Positions 46,171 through 54,775 of a stretch of 64,000 bases of DNA are shown in pieces. The stretch's first letter is position 1. Each line of letters opens with the position of its first letter. The notes under the pieces are model-generated. The model did not search any database and was not told where the DNA came from. It worked only from the letters and a program-made list of their open reading frames with translations. This DNA is from Bacteroidota bacterium (GTDB lineage Bacteria; Bacteroidota; Bacteroidia; Chitinophagales; Saprospiraceae). The DNA lies in NCBI GenBank assembly GCA_003045895.1, contig PZPC01000012.1, positions 1 to 64,000 on the forward strand, given 5' to 3'. The translations under genes and the position numbers were made by a program.

Positions 46171-48753
46171 TTATTTAGTTTTTTTCTTCACTACCTTCTT
46201 CACTACCTTCTTGGTTTCTTTCTTGGTTTCTTTCTTGGTTTCTTTCTTGAAAGAACCAGGTAACTCCGTTTCGATGATTGCTTTCACCTGCTCCAGAGAA
46301 AGCTCGCCCGCCTGTTCGGCGTCCATTTTTTCGTCCCCGACTTTAGGCAGTTTCACGTTTTGCTTGCCAAATTTGATGAAAGGTCCCCAACGGCCATTCT
46401 GGATGCTGATCTTTTCGGCTTCCCAGTTTTGGATATAGCGGTTAGCTTCCTTTTCAACTTTTGTTTGCAGCAATTCAATGGCTTCCTCGCCGCTGATCGT
46501 ATCCCAGTCGTACTTTTTCGGTACATTAACAAATAGCTTTTGCCACTTGATAAACGGCCCAAAACGACCCTTGCCTTTGGTAATAGGATGTCCTTCGTAA
46601 GTTGCGAGTGGCTTATCCTCTTTTTCCTTCACCTTCACCATCACCATGGCTGCTTCCAGATCCACTTCGTGCGGATCAGCGCCGCGGCCCAGTGAGATGT
46701 AGGCATCTCCCCAACGAACGTAAGGGCCATAACGACCCGCACCAACGCTTACTTCCTTGTCTTGGTAAACACCGAGGACTTTGGGAAGTTCAAATAACTT
46801 GAGCGCGCCTTCCAGATCAATGTCGTCCATGTTTACACCCGGCGGAAAATTGGCATACCGGGGCTTTTCGTCGGGGATGAGCTCGTCGGGTGCTCCAATT
46901 TGAATAACCGGCCCCCGGCGGGACAAACGGGTCAGAACGGTTTTTCCCGTTTCGGGATCTTTGCCCAGGATACGTTCCTTGGTCACTCGTTCAGCGCTCT
47001 CCGTAATTTCCATGACATCGTCGTGGAAGGGGCCGTAAAATTCGTGCATCATTTTGGTCCAATCCTCCTTGCCTTCGGCGATGTCATCGAAGCGTGCCTC
47101 AATTTTACTGGTGAAGCCGTAGTCCATGATCCGCACGAAATATTCTTCGAGGAAATCGGATACGGTCATGCCGATTTCGGTCGGGAACAAGCGATTTTTA
47201 ACGGCGCCAGCCATCTCGGTCTGGGTCTCCGCCCTGACAGTATTGTTTTGCAAGGTCAGCACCCGAAAAGCACGTTCTTCGCCATCGCGGGATTCGCTCA
47301 CCACGTAGCCCCGATTATCCTCCATGATCTTACTGATGGTAGGCGCGTAGGTGGAGGGTCGGCCAATGCCTTTCTCTTCCAGGTCCTTCACCAAACCGGC
47401 TTCCGTGTAGCGGGCGGGTGGGCGGGTATAGCGTTCCGTAGCCAGGAGGGTGTCGAGGTCCAGGAGCTGGCCCTTTTCCAGGGGCGGCAGCATGCCTTTG
47501 GTGTCCTCGTCTTCGTCGTCATCTTTCGATTCCAGGTAAACCTTCAAAAACCCGTCAAAGACCAGGACTTCCCCTTCGGCCTTGAGGACGGTAGCAGGTA
47601 CCTTGTCGATATCAATGCTAACCACTGTTTTCTCCAGCTGGGCTTCGGCCATCTGGGAAGCGATGGTCCTTTTCCAGATCAGCTCGTAGAGGCGTTGCTC
47701 ATCGCGGTCGCCGCTCACATTTTGCTTCTCGATGTAGGTCGGCCGAATAGCTTCGTGGGCTTCCTGAGCCGAGGCATTTTTGCTTTTGAAACGGCGGGAT
47801 TTCACGTACTCCGGCCCGTAATCTTTTTCTACCTGGTGGGCAATTGCCGCAATCGCCAACTCGGACAAGCTGATCGAATCGGTACGCATGTAGGTAATGT
47901 GGCCAGCTTCGTAAAGGCGTTGCGCTACTTGCATGGTTCTTTTTACGGCAAAGCCCAGCTTACGGCTGGCATCTTGCTGCAGGGTAGAAGTCGTAAAAGG
48001 AGCAGCAGGACTCCGCTTCAGCGGCCGTACTTCGATATCGGCGATGGAGAAAACGGCGCCCACGCATTGTTCCAACAAGCTTTGGGCCGCTTTTTCGGTG
48101 GCCAGTCGTTCGGGCGAAGACGCTTTCAGGGAGACCAGTCGGCCCTGTTCGTTCTTAACGGCGAAGACCGCATCGACCTTAAAATAGGCTTCTGATTTGA
48201 AATCGCGGATTTGGCGCTCGCGCTCAACGATGAGTTTAACGGCCACCGATTGTACCCGGCCAGCCGATAATTTGCCGCGAATTTTCTTCCACAACAACTC
48301 TGACAATTCAAAGCCTACCAGCCGATCGAGTACGCGACGCGCTTGCTGTGCATCAACCAAGTTGAGGTCTACCGTCCGGGGATGCTGGATGGCGTTCAAA
48401 ATAGCAGGCTTCGTGATTTCGCGAAAAACAATGCGCTTGGTCGTCTTTTCGTCCAGGCCTAATACTTCGCAAAGGTGCCAGGAAATGGCTTCCCCCTCGC
48501 GGTCTTCGTCTGTTGCGAGCCAGACTTCATCTACTTTTTTGGTCAGTTCTTTGAGTTCTTTAACGACCTTGCGCTTTTCTGGAGAGACCACATATTTGGT
48601 GGCAAAATCACGCTTTACATCCACCGCCTGGCTTCCTTTATCCAGGTCGCGGATATGACCAAAACTTGACTTGACGATAAAATCCTTACCCAGGATTTTC
48701 TCGATGGTCTTAGCCTTGGCAGGTGATTCTACTATTACTAGGTTCTTTGACAT
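46171..48753 (-). CDS. topA: DNA topoisomerase I
   Basis: Type IA topoisomerase that relaxes negative supercoils. 860 aa: Toprim domain with VESPAKAKTIEKIL and TDEDREGE (81-88, metal-binding Asp), the arch, and the catalytic Tyr288 in GHITYMRTDS. The C-terminal part carries several topoisomerase zinc-ribbon-derived repeats in cysteine-less form (YGPYVRWGDAYISLGR, KGRFGPFIKWQKLFVN, NGRWGPFIKFGKQNVKLP), usual in Bacteroidota. The tail is a Lys-rich KETK/KVVK repeat coded by 12 bp tandem units, likely to grip DNA. It is the first gene before DUF3467 and lysS, with a TACATTTG box upstream. Confidence 0.96.
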   Translation of the reverse strand: MSKNLVIVESPAKAKTIEKILGKDFIVKSSFGHIRDLDKGSQAVDVKRDFATKYVVSPEKRKVVKELKELTKKVDEVWLATDEDREGEAISWHLCEVLGLDEKTTKRIVFREITKPAILNAIQHPRTVDLNLVDAQQARRVLDRLVGFELSELLWKKIRGKLSAGRVQSVAVKLIVERERQIRDFKSEAYFKVDAVFAVKNEQGRLVSLKASSPERLATEKAAQSLLEQCVGAVFSIADIEVRPLKRSPAAPFTTSTLQQDASRKLGFAVKRTMQVAQRLYEAGHITYMRTDSISLSELAIAAIAHQVEKDYGPEYVKSRRFKSKNASAQEAHEAIRPTYIEKQNVSGDRDEQRLYELIWKRTIASQMAEAQLEKTVVSIDIDKVPATVLKAEGEVLVFDGFLKVYLESKDDDEDEDTKGMLPPLEKGQLLDLDTLLATERYTRPPARYTEAGLVKDLEEKGIGRPSTYAPTISKIMEDNRGYVVSESRDGEERAFRVLTLQNNTVRAETQTEMAGAVKNRLFPTEIGMTVSDFLEEYFVRIMDYGFTSKIEARFDDIAEGKEDWTKMMHEFYGPFHDDVMEITESAERVTKERILGKDPETGKTVLTRLSRRGPVIQIGAPDELIPDEKPRYANFPPGVNMDDIDLEGALKLFELPKVLGVYQDKEVSVGAGRYGPYVRWGDAYISLGRGADPHEVDLEAAMVMVKVKEKEDKPLATYEGHPITKGKGRFGPFIKWQKLFVNVPKKYDWDTISGEEAIELLQTKVEKEANRYIQNWEAEKISIQNGRWGPFIKFGKQNVKLPKVGDEKMDAEQAGELSLEQVKAIIETELPGSFKKETKKETKKETKKVVKKVVKKKTK
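46187..46246. repeat. 12 bp tandem repeats coding the TopA tail
   Basis: Two copies of TTCACTACCTTC (46187-46210) followed by three of TTGGTTTCTTTC (46211-46246), in phase with the codons, encode the KVVK and KETK units. A simple in-frame repeat that could vary in copy number between strains. Confidence 0.9.
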
Positions 48754-48830
48754 ACGAATTGGGATAATTTTCCGAGATTACAGGTACCTAAACGGATGAA
48801 ACCGTGTTTTTGATTCCTTTCTCAAGAGTG

Positions 48831-48838
48831 CAAATGTA
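48831..48838 (-). promoter_or_regulatory. -7 box for topA
   Basis: TACATTTG on the minus strand, 78 bp before the topA ATG, within the divergent region with purB. No good -33 element. Confidence 0.5.
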
Positions 48839-48931
48839 ATTATTTTACGAATTGTTCACCGATCTACTAGAAAGATAGTCCTTACATTAGCGCCACACTT
48901 ATTCTGACAAACGCTCAACAATCATTTATAA

Positions 48932-50272
48932 ATGACTCCTTTAGAAGCAGTTAGCCCCATTGACGGGCGGTACCGAAGCAAAACGAAAGTACTCAGTGAA
49001 TATTTTTCAGAGTCGGCTTTAATCCGTTATCGTATCCTGGTAGAGGTGAAATACTTCCAGGCCCTCTACGATTTAGGGCTTCCCCAGTTGCAGGCCATCC
49101 CTGCGGCGAAGGTGGTCGCACTCAGTGCTTTGTACAAAGAATTTGCGCCCGATGTTGCTTTGGCCGTCAAGGAAATAGAACGAACGACGAACCACGATGT
49201 CAAAGCCATTGAATATTACCTGAAATCGGCCTTTCAATCGCGTGGTCTGGGCCAATTTCAGGAATTTATCCATTTTGGACTCACGAGCCAGGATATCAAC
49301 AATACCGCAGTTCCACTCTCGCTGCAGGCAGCACTGGAAGCCGTTTACCAGCCCGCGCTGGAAGAAATACTGGCCGAACTGCAACGGATGAGTCAGGAAT
49401 GGGCAGCGGTTCCCATGCTGGCCCGCACCCACGGACAGCCCGCCTCTCCTACCCTGCTGGGTAAAGAAATTGGTGTTTTTGTCGCCCGCCTCCAAACCCA
49501 GTACGACCAACTAATGGCCATCCCCATTCAGGTGAAATTTGGTGGCGCTACCGGAAATATGAATGCCCATTACGCGGCTTATCCGGCTATCGACTGGCAT
49601 GCTTTCGCTACGACTTTTACCAAAGATTACCTGGGGCTGGAACGCGCCTATCCGACCACCCAAATTGAGCACTACGATAACCTGGCGGCTTTTTTCCATG
49701 CCATGGTACGTATTAATACCATCCTCATTGATTTTTGCCGCGATATCTGGACTTACATTTCCATGGAATATTTCCGCCAGCAAACGGTAGCCGGTGAAGT
49801 AGGCTCCAGTGCCATGCCCCACAAGGTCAATCCCATTGACTTTGAAAATGCCGAAGGCAACCTGGGACTGTCTACGGCTATACTCGAACACCTGGCCCAC
49901 AAATTGCCCATTTCGCGGCTCCAGCGAGACTTAACCGACAGTACCGTCCTGCGCAATATTGGAGTGCCTTTCGCCCATACCCTCATTGCTTTTTCCTCCA
50001 TTCAAAAAGGATTGAGCAAGCTGCTCCTGAACGAAAGCAAACTGAGGGTCGACCTGAACGCCAACTGGATGGTTATTGCGGAAGCAATCCAAAATATCCT
50101 GCGCCGCGAGGGCTATCCTAAACCCTACGAGGCGCTTAAAGCCCTGACCAGGGGCCAGGATGCGGTAGGAGAACCAGAAATCAAAGCTTTTATCCGCTCC
50201 CTGGACGTAACGGAGGCCGTGCGCGCCGAACTCCTCGCGCTAAGTCCGGAAACCTACGTGGGTAAGTATTAG
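48932..50272 (+). CDS. purB: Adenylosuccinate lyase
   Basis: Two steps of purine synthesis: SAICAR to AICAR, and adenylosuccinate to AMP. 446 aa homotetrameric fumarase/aspartase fold. Motifs: SPIDGRYRSKT at the N-terminus, RTTNHDVKAIEYYLK, FIHFGLTSQDINNTA (substrate-binding His/Thr-Ser), MLARTHGQPASPT (general acid His) and the signature GSSAMPHKVNPIDFENAEGN with the catalytic Ser loop. The N-terminal layout is that of the E. coli-type enzyme. No partner genes are adjacent, although purL lies 29 kb away in this window. Confidence 0.96.
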   Translation: MTPLEAVSPIDGRYRSKTKVLSEYFSESALIRYRILVEVKYFQALYDLGLPQLQAIPAAKVVALSALYKEFAPDVALAVKEIERTTNHDVKAIEYYLKSAFQSRGLGQFQEFIHFGLTSQDINNTAVPLSLQAALEAVYQPALEEILAELQRMSQEWAAVPMLARTHGQPASPTLLGKEIGVFVARLQTQYDQLMAIPIQVKFGGATGNMNAHYAAYPAIDWHAFATTFTKDYLGLERAYPTTQIEHYDNLAAFFHAMVRINTILIDFCRDIWTYISMEYFRQQTVAGEVGSSAMPHKVNPIDFENAEGNLGLSTAILEHLAHKLPISRLQRDLTDSTVLRNIGVPFAHTLIAFSSIQKGLSKLLLNESKLRVDLNANWMVIAEAIQNILRREGYPKPYEALKALTRGQDAVGEPEIKAFIRSLDVTEAVRAELLALSPETYVGKY

Positions 50273-50399
50273 CAGCGACAGCCACATTTTCTTGATGGAA
50301 CAAGAATAAATCCTCGTTTTTTTACCTGACCAAAGCACGAAATCTTTATTATTGTTGTAATTTGAATCTCCTTAATTTAAAATAAACACAGCATTCCTT

Positions 50400-50831
50400 A
50401 TGAAACAATTGCAATTTACTTTACTCCTGGTTGTGGCCTTTCTTGTCTTTACCCCTTCAGGTCAGGGGGCGGTATTGCGTCCGACGCACGAAAAAAAGAC
50501 GGAAACCCTGGACCAACAGCACACCAAAAAAGAAAGGCGACAAGCCGTTCGTCAACAGCGAAAATCTTTCCGCAGTGCCCTCCGCGACCAGCTCCGGGCG
50601 GCCAGAGAAAGTGGCAGTAGTGCCGACCTTGGATTGTTGTTACTGGTAATTATAGCCCTCATCCTTCCGCCGTTAGCCATGTATCTATACGACGGAGAAA
50701 CCAGTAGCCGCTTTTGGATTTCGTTGGTCCTCCTACTGTTGGCCATTCCACTGTGGGGTTTTCTGGGGGCGTTGGCCCTAACGGCCAGCATTGTCTATAC
50801 GCTGTACATTATACTCAGTGAGTCCCTTTAG
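50400..50831 (+). CDS. Pmp3/YqaE-like membrane protein with secreted N-terminal extension
   Basis: 143 aa. Signal-like N-terminus (MKQLQFTLLLVVAFLVFTPSGQG), a charged Lys/Arg/Gln-rich stretch (33-70), then two hydrophobic helices in a Pmp3/YqaE pattern: LLLLVIIALILPPLAMYLYDG and SLVLLLLAIPLWGFLGALAL, ending IVYTLYIILSESL. Pmp3 proteins are membrane stabilisers linked to salt and cold stress; the extended form is common in Bacteroidota. It lies 78 bp ahead of acs. Confidence 0.75.
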   Translation: MKQLQFTLLLVVAFLVFTPSGQGAVLRPTHEKKTETLDQQHTKKERRQAVRQQRKSFRSALRDQLRAARESGSSADLGLLLLVIIALILPPLAMYLYDGETSSRFWISLVLLLLAIPLWGFLGALALTASIVYTLYIILSESL

Positions 50832-50909
50832 GCATCCTCCCTGCCCCAAAAGATAAAAAGCGGCCGTCCTTACCTAAAATTCGTTGTGAACAAAAAAAAA
50901 CCTTCGCGC

Positions 50910-52808
50910 ATGACCACTCAAATTCAATCCTTTGCGGAATACCAGGAAACCTATCGCCGCAGTGTATCCGATCCTGAAGCCTTCTGGGCCGAACAAGCAG
51001 CCACTTTTCACTGGCACAAAAAATGGGACAAGGTGCTGGAGTGGAATTTTCGCGAACCCAACGTAAAATGGTTTCTCGGCGGGCAGCTCAACATTACCGA
51101 AAACTGCCTCGACCGCCATTTGGCTACCCGGGGCGATCAGGTTGCGATCAAGTACGAATCCAATGATCCGAATACACCGGTCAAGGATTTTACCTACAAA
51201 GAGCTTCATGCGGCCGTTTGCCAGGCGGCCAATGCCCTGAAAGCGTTGGGGATCGGAAAAGGCGACCGGGTGTGTTTTTATATGCCCATGGTGCCCGAAT
51301 TGGCTATTGCCGTCCTGGCTTGCGCCCGCATTGGTGCCGTACACTCGGTGGTTTTCGCAGGATTTTCAGCTCAGGCCCTGGCCGATCGGATCAACGACGC
51401 AAGTTGCAAGTTGGTTATATGTTCGGATTTCAATAATCGGGGGGCCAAACTCATCCCGGTTAAAGAAGTAGTTGACGAGGCCTTGTCCATGGGTTGTCCA
51501 TCCGTCGAGCGGGTGTTGATACACCGCAATACGGGCGATGAAGTTGCGTGGTCGGACCACGACGTCTGGTGGCACGACCTCGTCAACCACCAGGCTACGA
51601 CGTGCCCCGCCACCGTCATGGACAGTGAGGACATGCTTTTTATCCTTTACACCTCGGGCTCGACGGGCAAGCCCAAGGGGGTGGTGCATACCAGTGGCGG
51701 CTATATGGTATATGCCAGTTACAGCTTCCGCAATGTATTTCAATACCACGATGGCGACATCTATTGGTGTACCGCTGATATCGGGTGGGTCACCGGCCAT
51801 ACCTATATCATTTATGGGCCCCTGCTGGCTGGTGCCACGACCGTCATGTTTGAAGGTGTACCTACTTATCCGGATGCGGGGCGTTTTTGGGCATCTGTGG
51901 AGAAACTCAAGGTCAACCAGTTCTATACCGCCCCCACAGCTATTCGCGCTTTGATGGCTTTTGGCGATGATTTTGTCAATAAGTACGACCTCAGTAGCCT
52001 TAAACTACTGGGGACAGTGGGCGAACCCATCAACCAGGAAGCCTGGGATTGGTACTACAAGGTGGTGGGGAAAAACAAATGCCCCATTGTCGATACCTGG
52101 TGGCAAACAGAAACAGGTGGCATTATGATTTCTGGTCTGGGTGGCCTGAGCCCCATGAAGCCAGCATACGCCGGCTATCCGCTGCCGGGTGTCCAGCTTT
52201 GTCTGGTGGATCCCGCCGGAGACGAAATAACTGCCAACGATGTAGAAGGGTTATTGTGTATTAAATACCCCTGGCCGGGTATGTTGCGCACCACCTATGG
52301 CGACCACGAAAGGTGCCGGCTGACTTATTTTGCGCCTTTTACCGATAAATACTTTACCGGCGACGGCGCCCGCCGGGACAAAGACGGAATGTACCGGATT
52401 ATCGGACGGGTAGACGATGTCCTCAATGTTTCGGGGCACCGCATGGGTACAGCAGAAGTGGAGAATGCGATCAACCAACACCAGCACGTAATAGAATCAG
52501 CCGTAGTGGGTTATCCCCACGATATCAAAGGGCAAGGCATCTACGCCTACGTCATCACGACGGGGGATATTGGTGATGAGGATGATTTCCGCGAGGAAGT
52601 GAATCAGGTAGTGCGCCGGGAAATAGGGGCGATCGCCAAACCAGACAAAATCCAGATTGTCAGCGGCCTGCCCAAGACCCGGTCGGGAAAGATTATGCGG
52701 CGCATCCTCCGCAAGATAGCCGCTGGTGACACGAGCAACCTGGGGGATACCTCTACCCTACTCAACCCCGAAATTGTGGAAGAAATCAAAGCCCGTGCCT
52801 TGGTTTAA
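50910..52808 (+). CDS. acs: Acetyl-CoA synthetase (AMP-forming)
   Basis: Activates acetate through acetyl-AMP. 632 aa of the ANL superfamily: SVSDPEAFWAEQAATFHWHKKW near the start, ATP/P-loop YTSGSTGKPKGVVHTS, DIGWVTGHTYIIYGPLLAG, DTWWQTETGG, GDGARRDKDGMYRIIGRVDD hinge region, LNVSGHRMGTAEVENA, and PKTRSGKIMRRILRK containing the lysine that is reversibly acetylated. A GTG at 50886 precedes the ATG by eight codons; the ATG matches the family N-terminus. The stop codon overlaps that of the convergent methyltransferase by 3 nt of shared TTAA. Confidence 0.96.
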   Translation: MTTQIQSFAEYQETYRRSVSDPEAFWAEQAATFHWHKKWDKVLEWNFREPNVKWFLGGQLNITENCLDRHLATRGDQVAIKYESNDPNTPVKDFTYKELHAAVCQAANALKALGIGKGDRVCFYMPMVPELAIAVLACARIGAVHSVVFAGFSAQALADRINDASCKLVICSDFNNRGAKLIPVKEVVDEALSMGCPSVERVLIHRNTGDEVAWSDHDVWWHDLVNHQATTCPATVMDSEDMLFILYTSGSTGKPKGVVHTSGGYMVYASYSFRNVFQYHDGDIYWCTADIGWVTGHTYIIYGPLLAGATTVMFEGVPTYPDAGRFWASVEKLKVNQFYTAPTAIRALMAFGDDFVNKYDLSSLKLLGTVGEPINQEAWDWYYKVVGKNKCPIVDTWWQTETGGIMISGLGGLSPMKPAYAGYPLPGVQLCLVDPAGDEITANDVEGLLCIKYPWPGMLRTTYGDHERCRLTYFAPFTDKYFTGDGARRDKDGMYRIIGRVDDVLNVSGHRMGTAEVENAINQHQHVIESAVVGYPHDIKGQGIYAYVITTGDIGDEDDFREEVNQVVRREIGAIAKPDKIQIVSGLPKTRSGKIMRRILRKIAAGDTSNLGDTSTLLNPEIVEEIKARALV

Positions 52809-53599
52809 GGTTGCGCGACGTGGACGACATAGTAGCCACAACTGGTCACGAAATTCCGCAAAAACGGAATAGCCGCCAGCCAATCCCACTGGGGGCGAGG
52901 TGGCCAACCAAATTTTACTTCGTAGTTGGGATTGACCAGCCAGAGCTGCTCCCGGTCGGTACGGAAATCGTTTTTGCGCAGCAACCGGCGCAGGCGTTCA
53001 ATGGAAATGCCCGTTTTTTTGATGTAGAGCAGTTCCTGAATGGTACCGGGGCTTTCGCCAAAAGCTTGCAATAGCCCGCGGTAAAGCGCGCGGGGCAACA
53101 GGTGAAAATAGGGCAATTTGGACAGCAGCTTGCTGGTACATATTTGTTGGTGTCCGCCGAAAGGCATCTGCCAGGGTGGAAAACCCAAAAATAATCGCCC
53201 TCCTGGCCGGAGGTATTGTTTGATGTAGGCCAGGAAACGATCCTGGTCAACGATGTGCTCAATGACGTCGCGCAAAAAGATAAAATCAAACGTGCCGATG
53301 CCCGCCGGAGATAACAAATAGATATCACTGGCCAGGAGTTGCAGCTGCGGTTGGTACGGGTGCGCCACAAAGAATTCTCGGGCACGCGCTATTTGAGGTG
53401 CGCTGAGGTCGACGCCTACGCATTCACACCCCCTGTTGAGAAATGGCATCAGGTTGCCGCCTTCCCCGCAACCCACTTCCAGCACCCGATGTTGGGCGGT
53501 AATCTCCAGGTAGGGTGCCACAAAAGGAATGACGTACTTTTCGGTGGTATAGGCTTGTTCGTTGAAATACCGTTGCCGATCCAGATGGCGGTCTTGCAT
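52805..53599 (-). CDS. Class I SAM-dependent methyltransferase
   Basis: 264 aa Rossmann methyltransferase. SAM motif I HRVLEVGCGEGGNLMPFL, motif II VGVDLSAPQI, the Asp-rich FDFIFLRDVIEHIVDQDRFL and post-motif LRPGGRLFLGFPPWQMPFGGHQ. The C-terminal part (about 160-264) is family-specific and ends in aromatic/basic residues near IPFLRNFVTSCGYYVV. The acceptor is unknown; the layout resembles lipid or small-molecule methylases of the UbiE/COQ5-like type. It faces away from the kinase-like gene, and its tail overlaps acs. Confidence 0.85.
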   Translation of the reverse strand: MQDRHLDRQRYFNEQAYTTEKYVIPFVAPYLEITAQHRVLEVGCGEGGNLMPFLNRGCECVGVDLSAPQIARAREFFVAHPYQPQLQLLASDIYLLSPAGIGTFDFIFLRDVIEHIVDQDRFLAYIKQYLRPGGRLFLGFPPWQMPFGGHQQICTSKLLSKLPYFHLLPRALYRGLLQAFGESPGTIQELLYIKKTGISIERLRRLLRKNDFRTDREQLWLVNPNYEVKFGWPPRPQWDWLAAIPFLRNFVTSCGYYVVHVAQP

Positions 53600-53662
53600 A
53601 TGCGAAAATTAGTCCAATACAGATAATAAAACAAAGAAAAGCATTATCCCGGCAATGCGTGG

Positions 53663-53670
53663 TATCTTTG
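53663..53670 (+). promoter_or_regulatory. -7 box for the kinase-like gene
   Basis: TATCTTTG, 25 bp before the ATG at 53695. It lies inside a longer open frame starting with GTG at 53659, which is therefore rejected as a start. Confidence 0.6.
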
Positions 53671-53694
53671 GCTATCGATCAATTTCCAAGACTT

Positions 53695-54765
53695 ATGCAA
53701 GGCAACGTGCCATCCCGGAAAAAAATCATCATCCCCATCAATACCATCCTGGCAGCTTACCTCAAACGCTACGGTAGGGCTACCAGTTTGCCACTGCAAT
53801 ACCAGGACCTAACTGAATACGAATCCAGCGTGCCCCTTTTCGACCACGAAGGTAAACAAACCTACTGGGAAGAAGTATTCTTTGCCGAACACGCCCGCAG
53901 CTATTTGTACAAAGCCCTTACCCGTATCTATTCCCTCCTCAAGACGGATGGCGATACCGATGTATTAGAGCACCTGACCATTTCCAGGATCGATTATTGC
54001 ACCTTTGGGAACACCAAGCCTTTCCGCATCCGAATCATCAACCGGTTGAACGACAACTACGACCATTTTTACATCAAACAAGCCGATGCCTCGCGTATTT
54101 ATGGCCTGGAACTGGAAGAGTTGTTGTCGCCCAACAGCTTCATGTACCTCTTCGACGACCAGACCATGGTGGAAGAACACATTGCGGGCATTCCCGGTGA
54201 CGATTTTATCCACAAAAACCTCGACGACAACACCTTCAACCAGATTCGCATTGCCAAGGAGTTTGTCAAATTCAACGAGCGCTGCTTTGTTCGCCTGCTG
54301 GGCGATATGCGTTCCTATAATTACGTGGTAGATATTACGCCCGACATTGAGGGCTCCCAATACCGGATGCGGGCCATTGACTTTGACCAGCAATCGTACG
54401 AAGGTCGGAGCAGCTTTTACCAACCGAAATACTTCAAGGAGAACAATCCCATTATTTTTCTGGGGCAGCAGCACATGAATGTGGCGACCATGAAGCAGTA
54501 TCAAATGGAAGAGCGCAGCCTGATCGCTACCCGCATACGCGCTTCTGCCAGCCGGGTAAAAATGCTGTTTCAGGTCATGGTCAAGGATGAAATATCAACC
54601 CCTGATAAAGTAGAAAAGCTGAAACACGATCTGAGTCGTCACCATAAGACCCAGGTCTTCAAGCATTGCGACACCATGGGCAGTGTGGTCTACGAAAACC
54701 TGAAGTTGGTTTTGGACAAAGACTTCCGTCAGAGTACGTTGTCTTTTGACCGGTTAAAAGGATAA
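53695..54765 (+). CDS. Protein of unknown function with protein-kinase-like (APH-type) signatures
   Basis: 356 aa, no signal peptide. Read against the kinase-like fold, the N-lobe pattern appears as HFYIKQADASRIYGLELEEL (Lys128, Glu139 or Glu141) and a hinge MVEEHIAGIPGDDFI. The C-lobe has LGDMRSYNYVVD with Asp204 and Asn209 at catalytic-loop spacing, then MRAIDFDQQSYEG with Asp229 and Asp231 in the place of DFG/DFD. This matches aminoglycoside-phosphotransferase and HipA-style folds in order and spacing, but it is a judgement by eye and the typical His before GD is Leu. It is followed 10 bp later by the MoeB-rhodanese gene, so the two are probably one unit. Confidence 0.6.
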   Translation: MQGNVPSRKKIIIPINTILAAYLKRYGRATSLPLQYQDLTEYESSVPLFDHEGKQTYWEEVFFAEHARSYLYKALTRIYSLLKTDGDTDVLEHLTISRIDYCTFGNTKPFRIRIINRLNDNYDHFYIKQADASRIYGLELEELLSPNSFMYLFDDQTMVEEHIAGIPGDDFIHKNLDDNTFNQIRIAKEFVKFNERCFVRLLGDMRSYNYVVDITPDIEGSQYRMRAIDFDQQSYEGRSSFYQPKYFKENNPIIFLGQQHMNVATMKQYQMEERSLIATRIRASASRVKMLFQVMVKDEISTPDKVEKLKHDLSRHHKTQVFKHCDTMGSVVYENLKLVLDKDFRQSTLSFDRLKG

Positions 54766-54775
54766 TAGTTAAACG

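Noticed and set aside
46900-48195. 431-codon open frame antisense to topA
   Set aside because: TopA motifs on the other strand are unmistakable; the antisense frame has no family signal and arises from codon bias.
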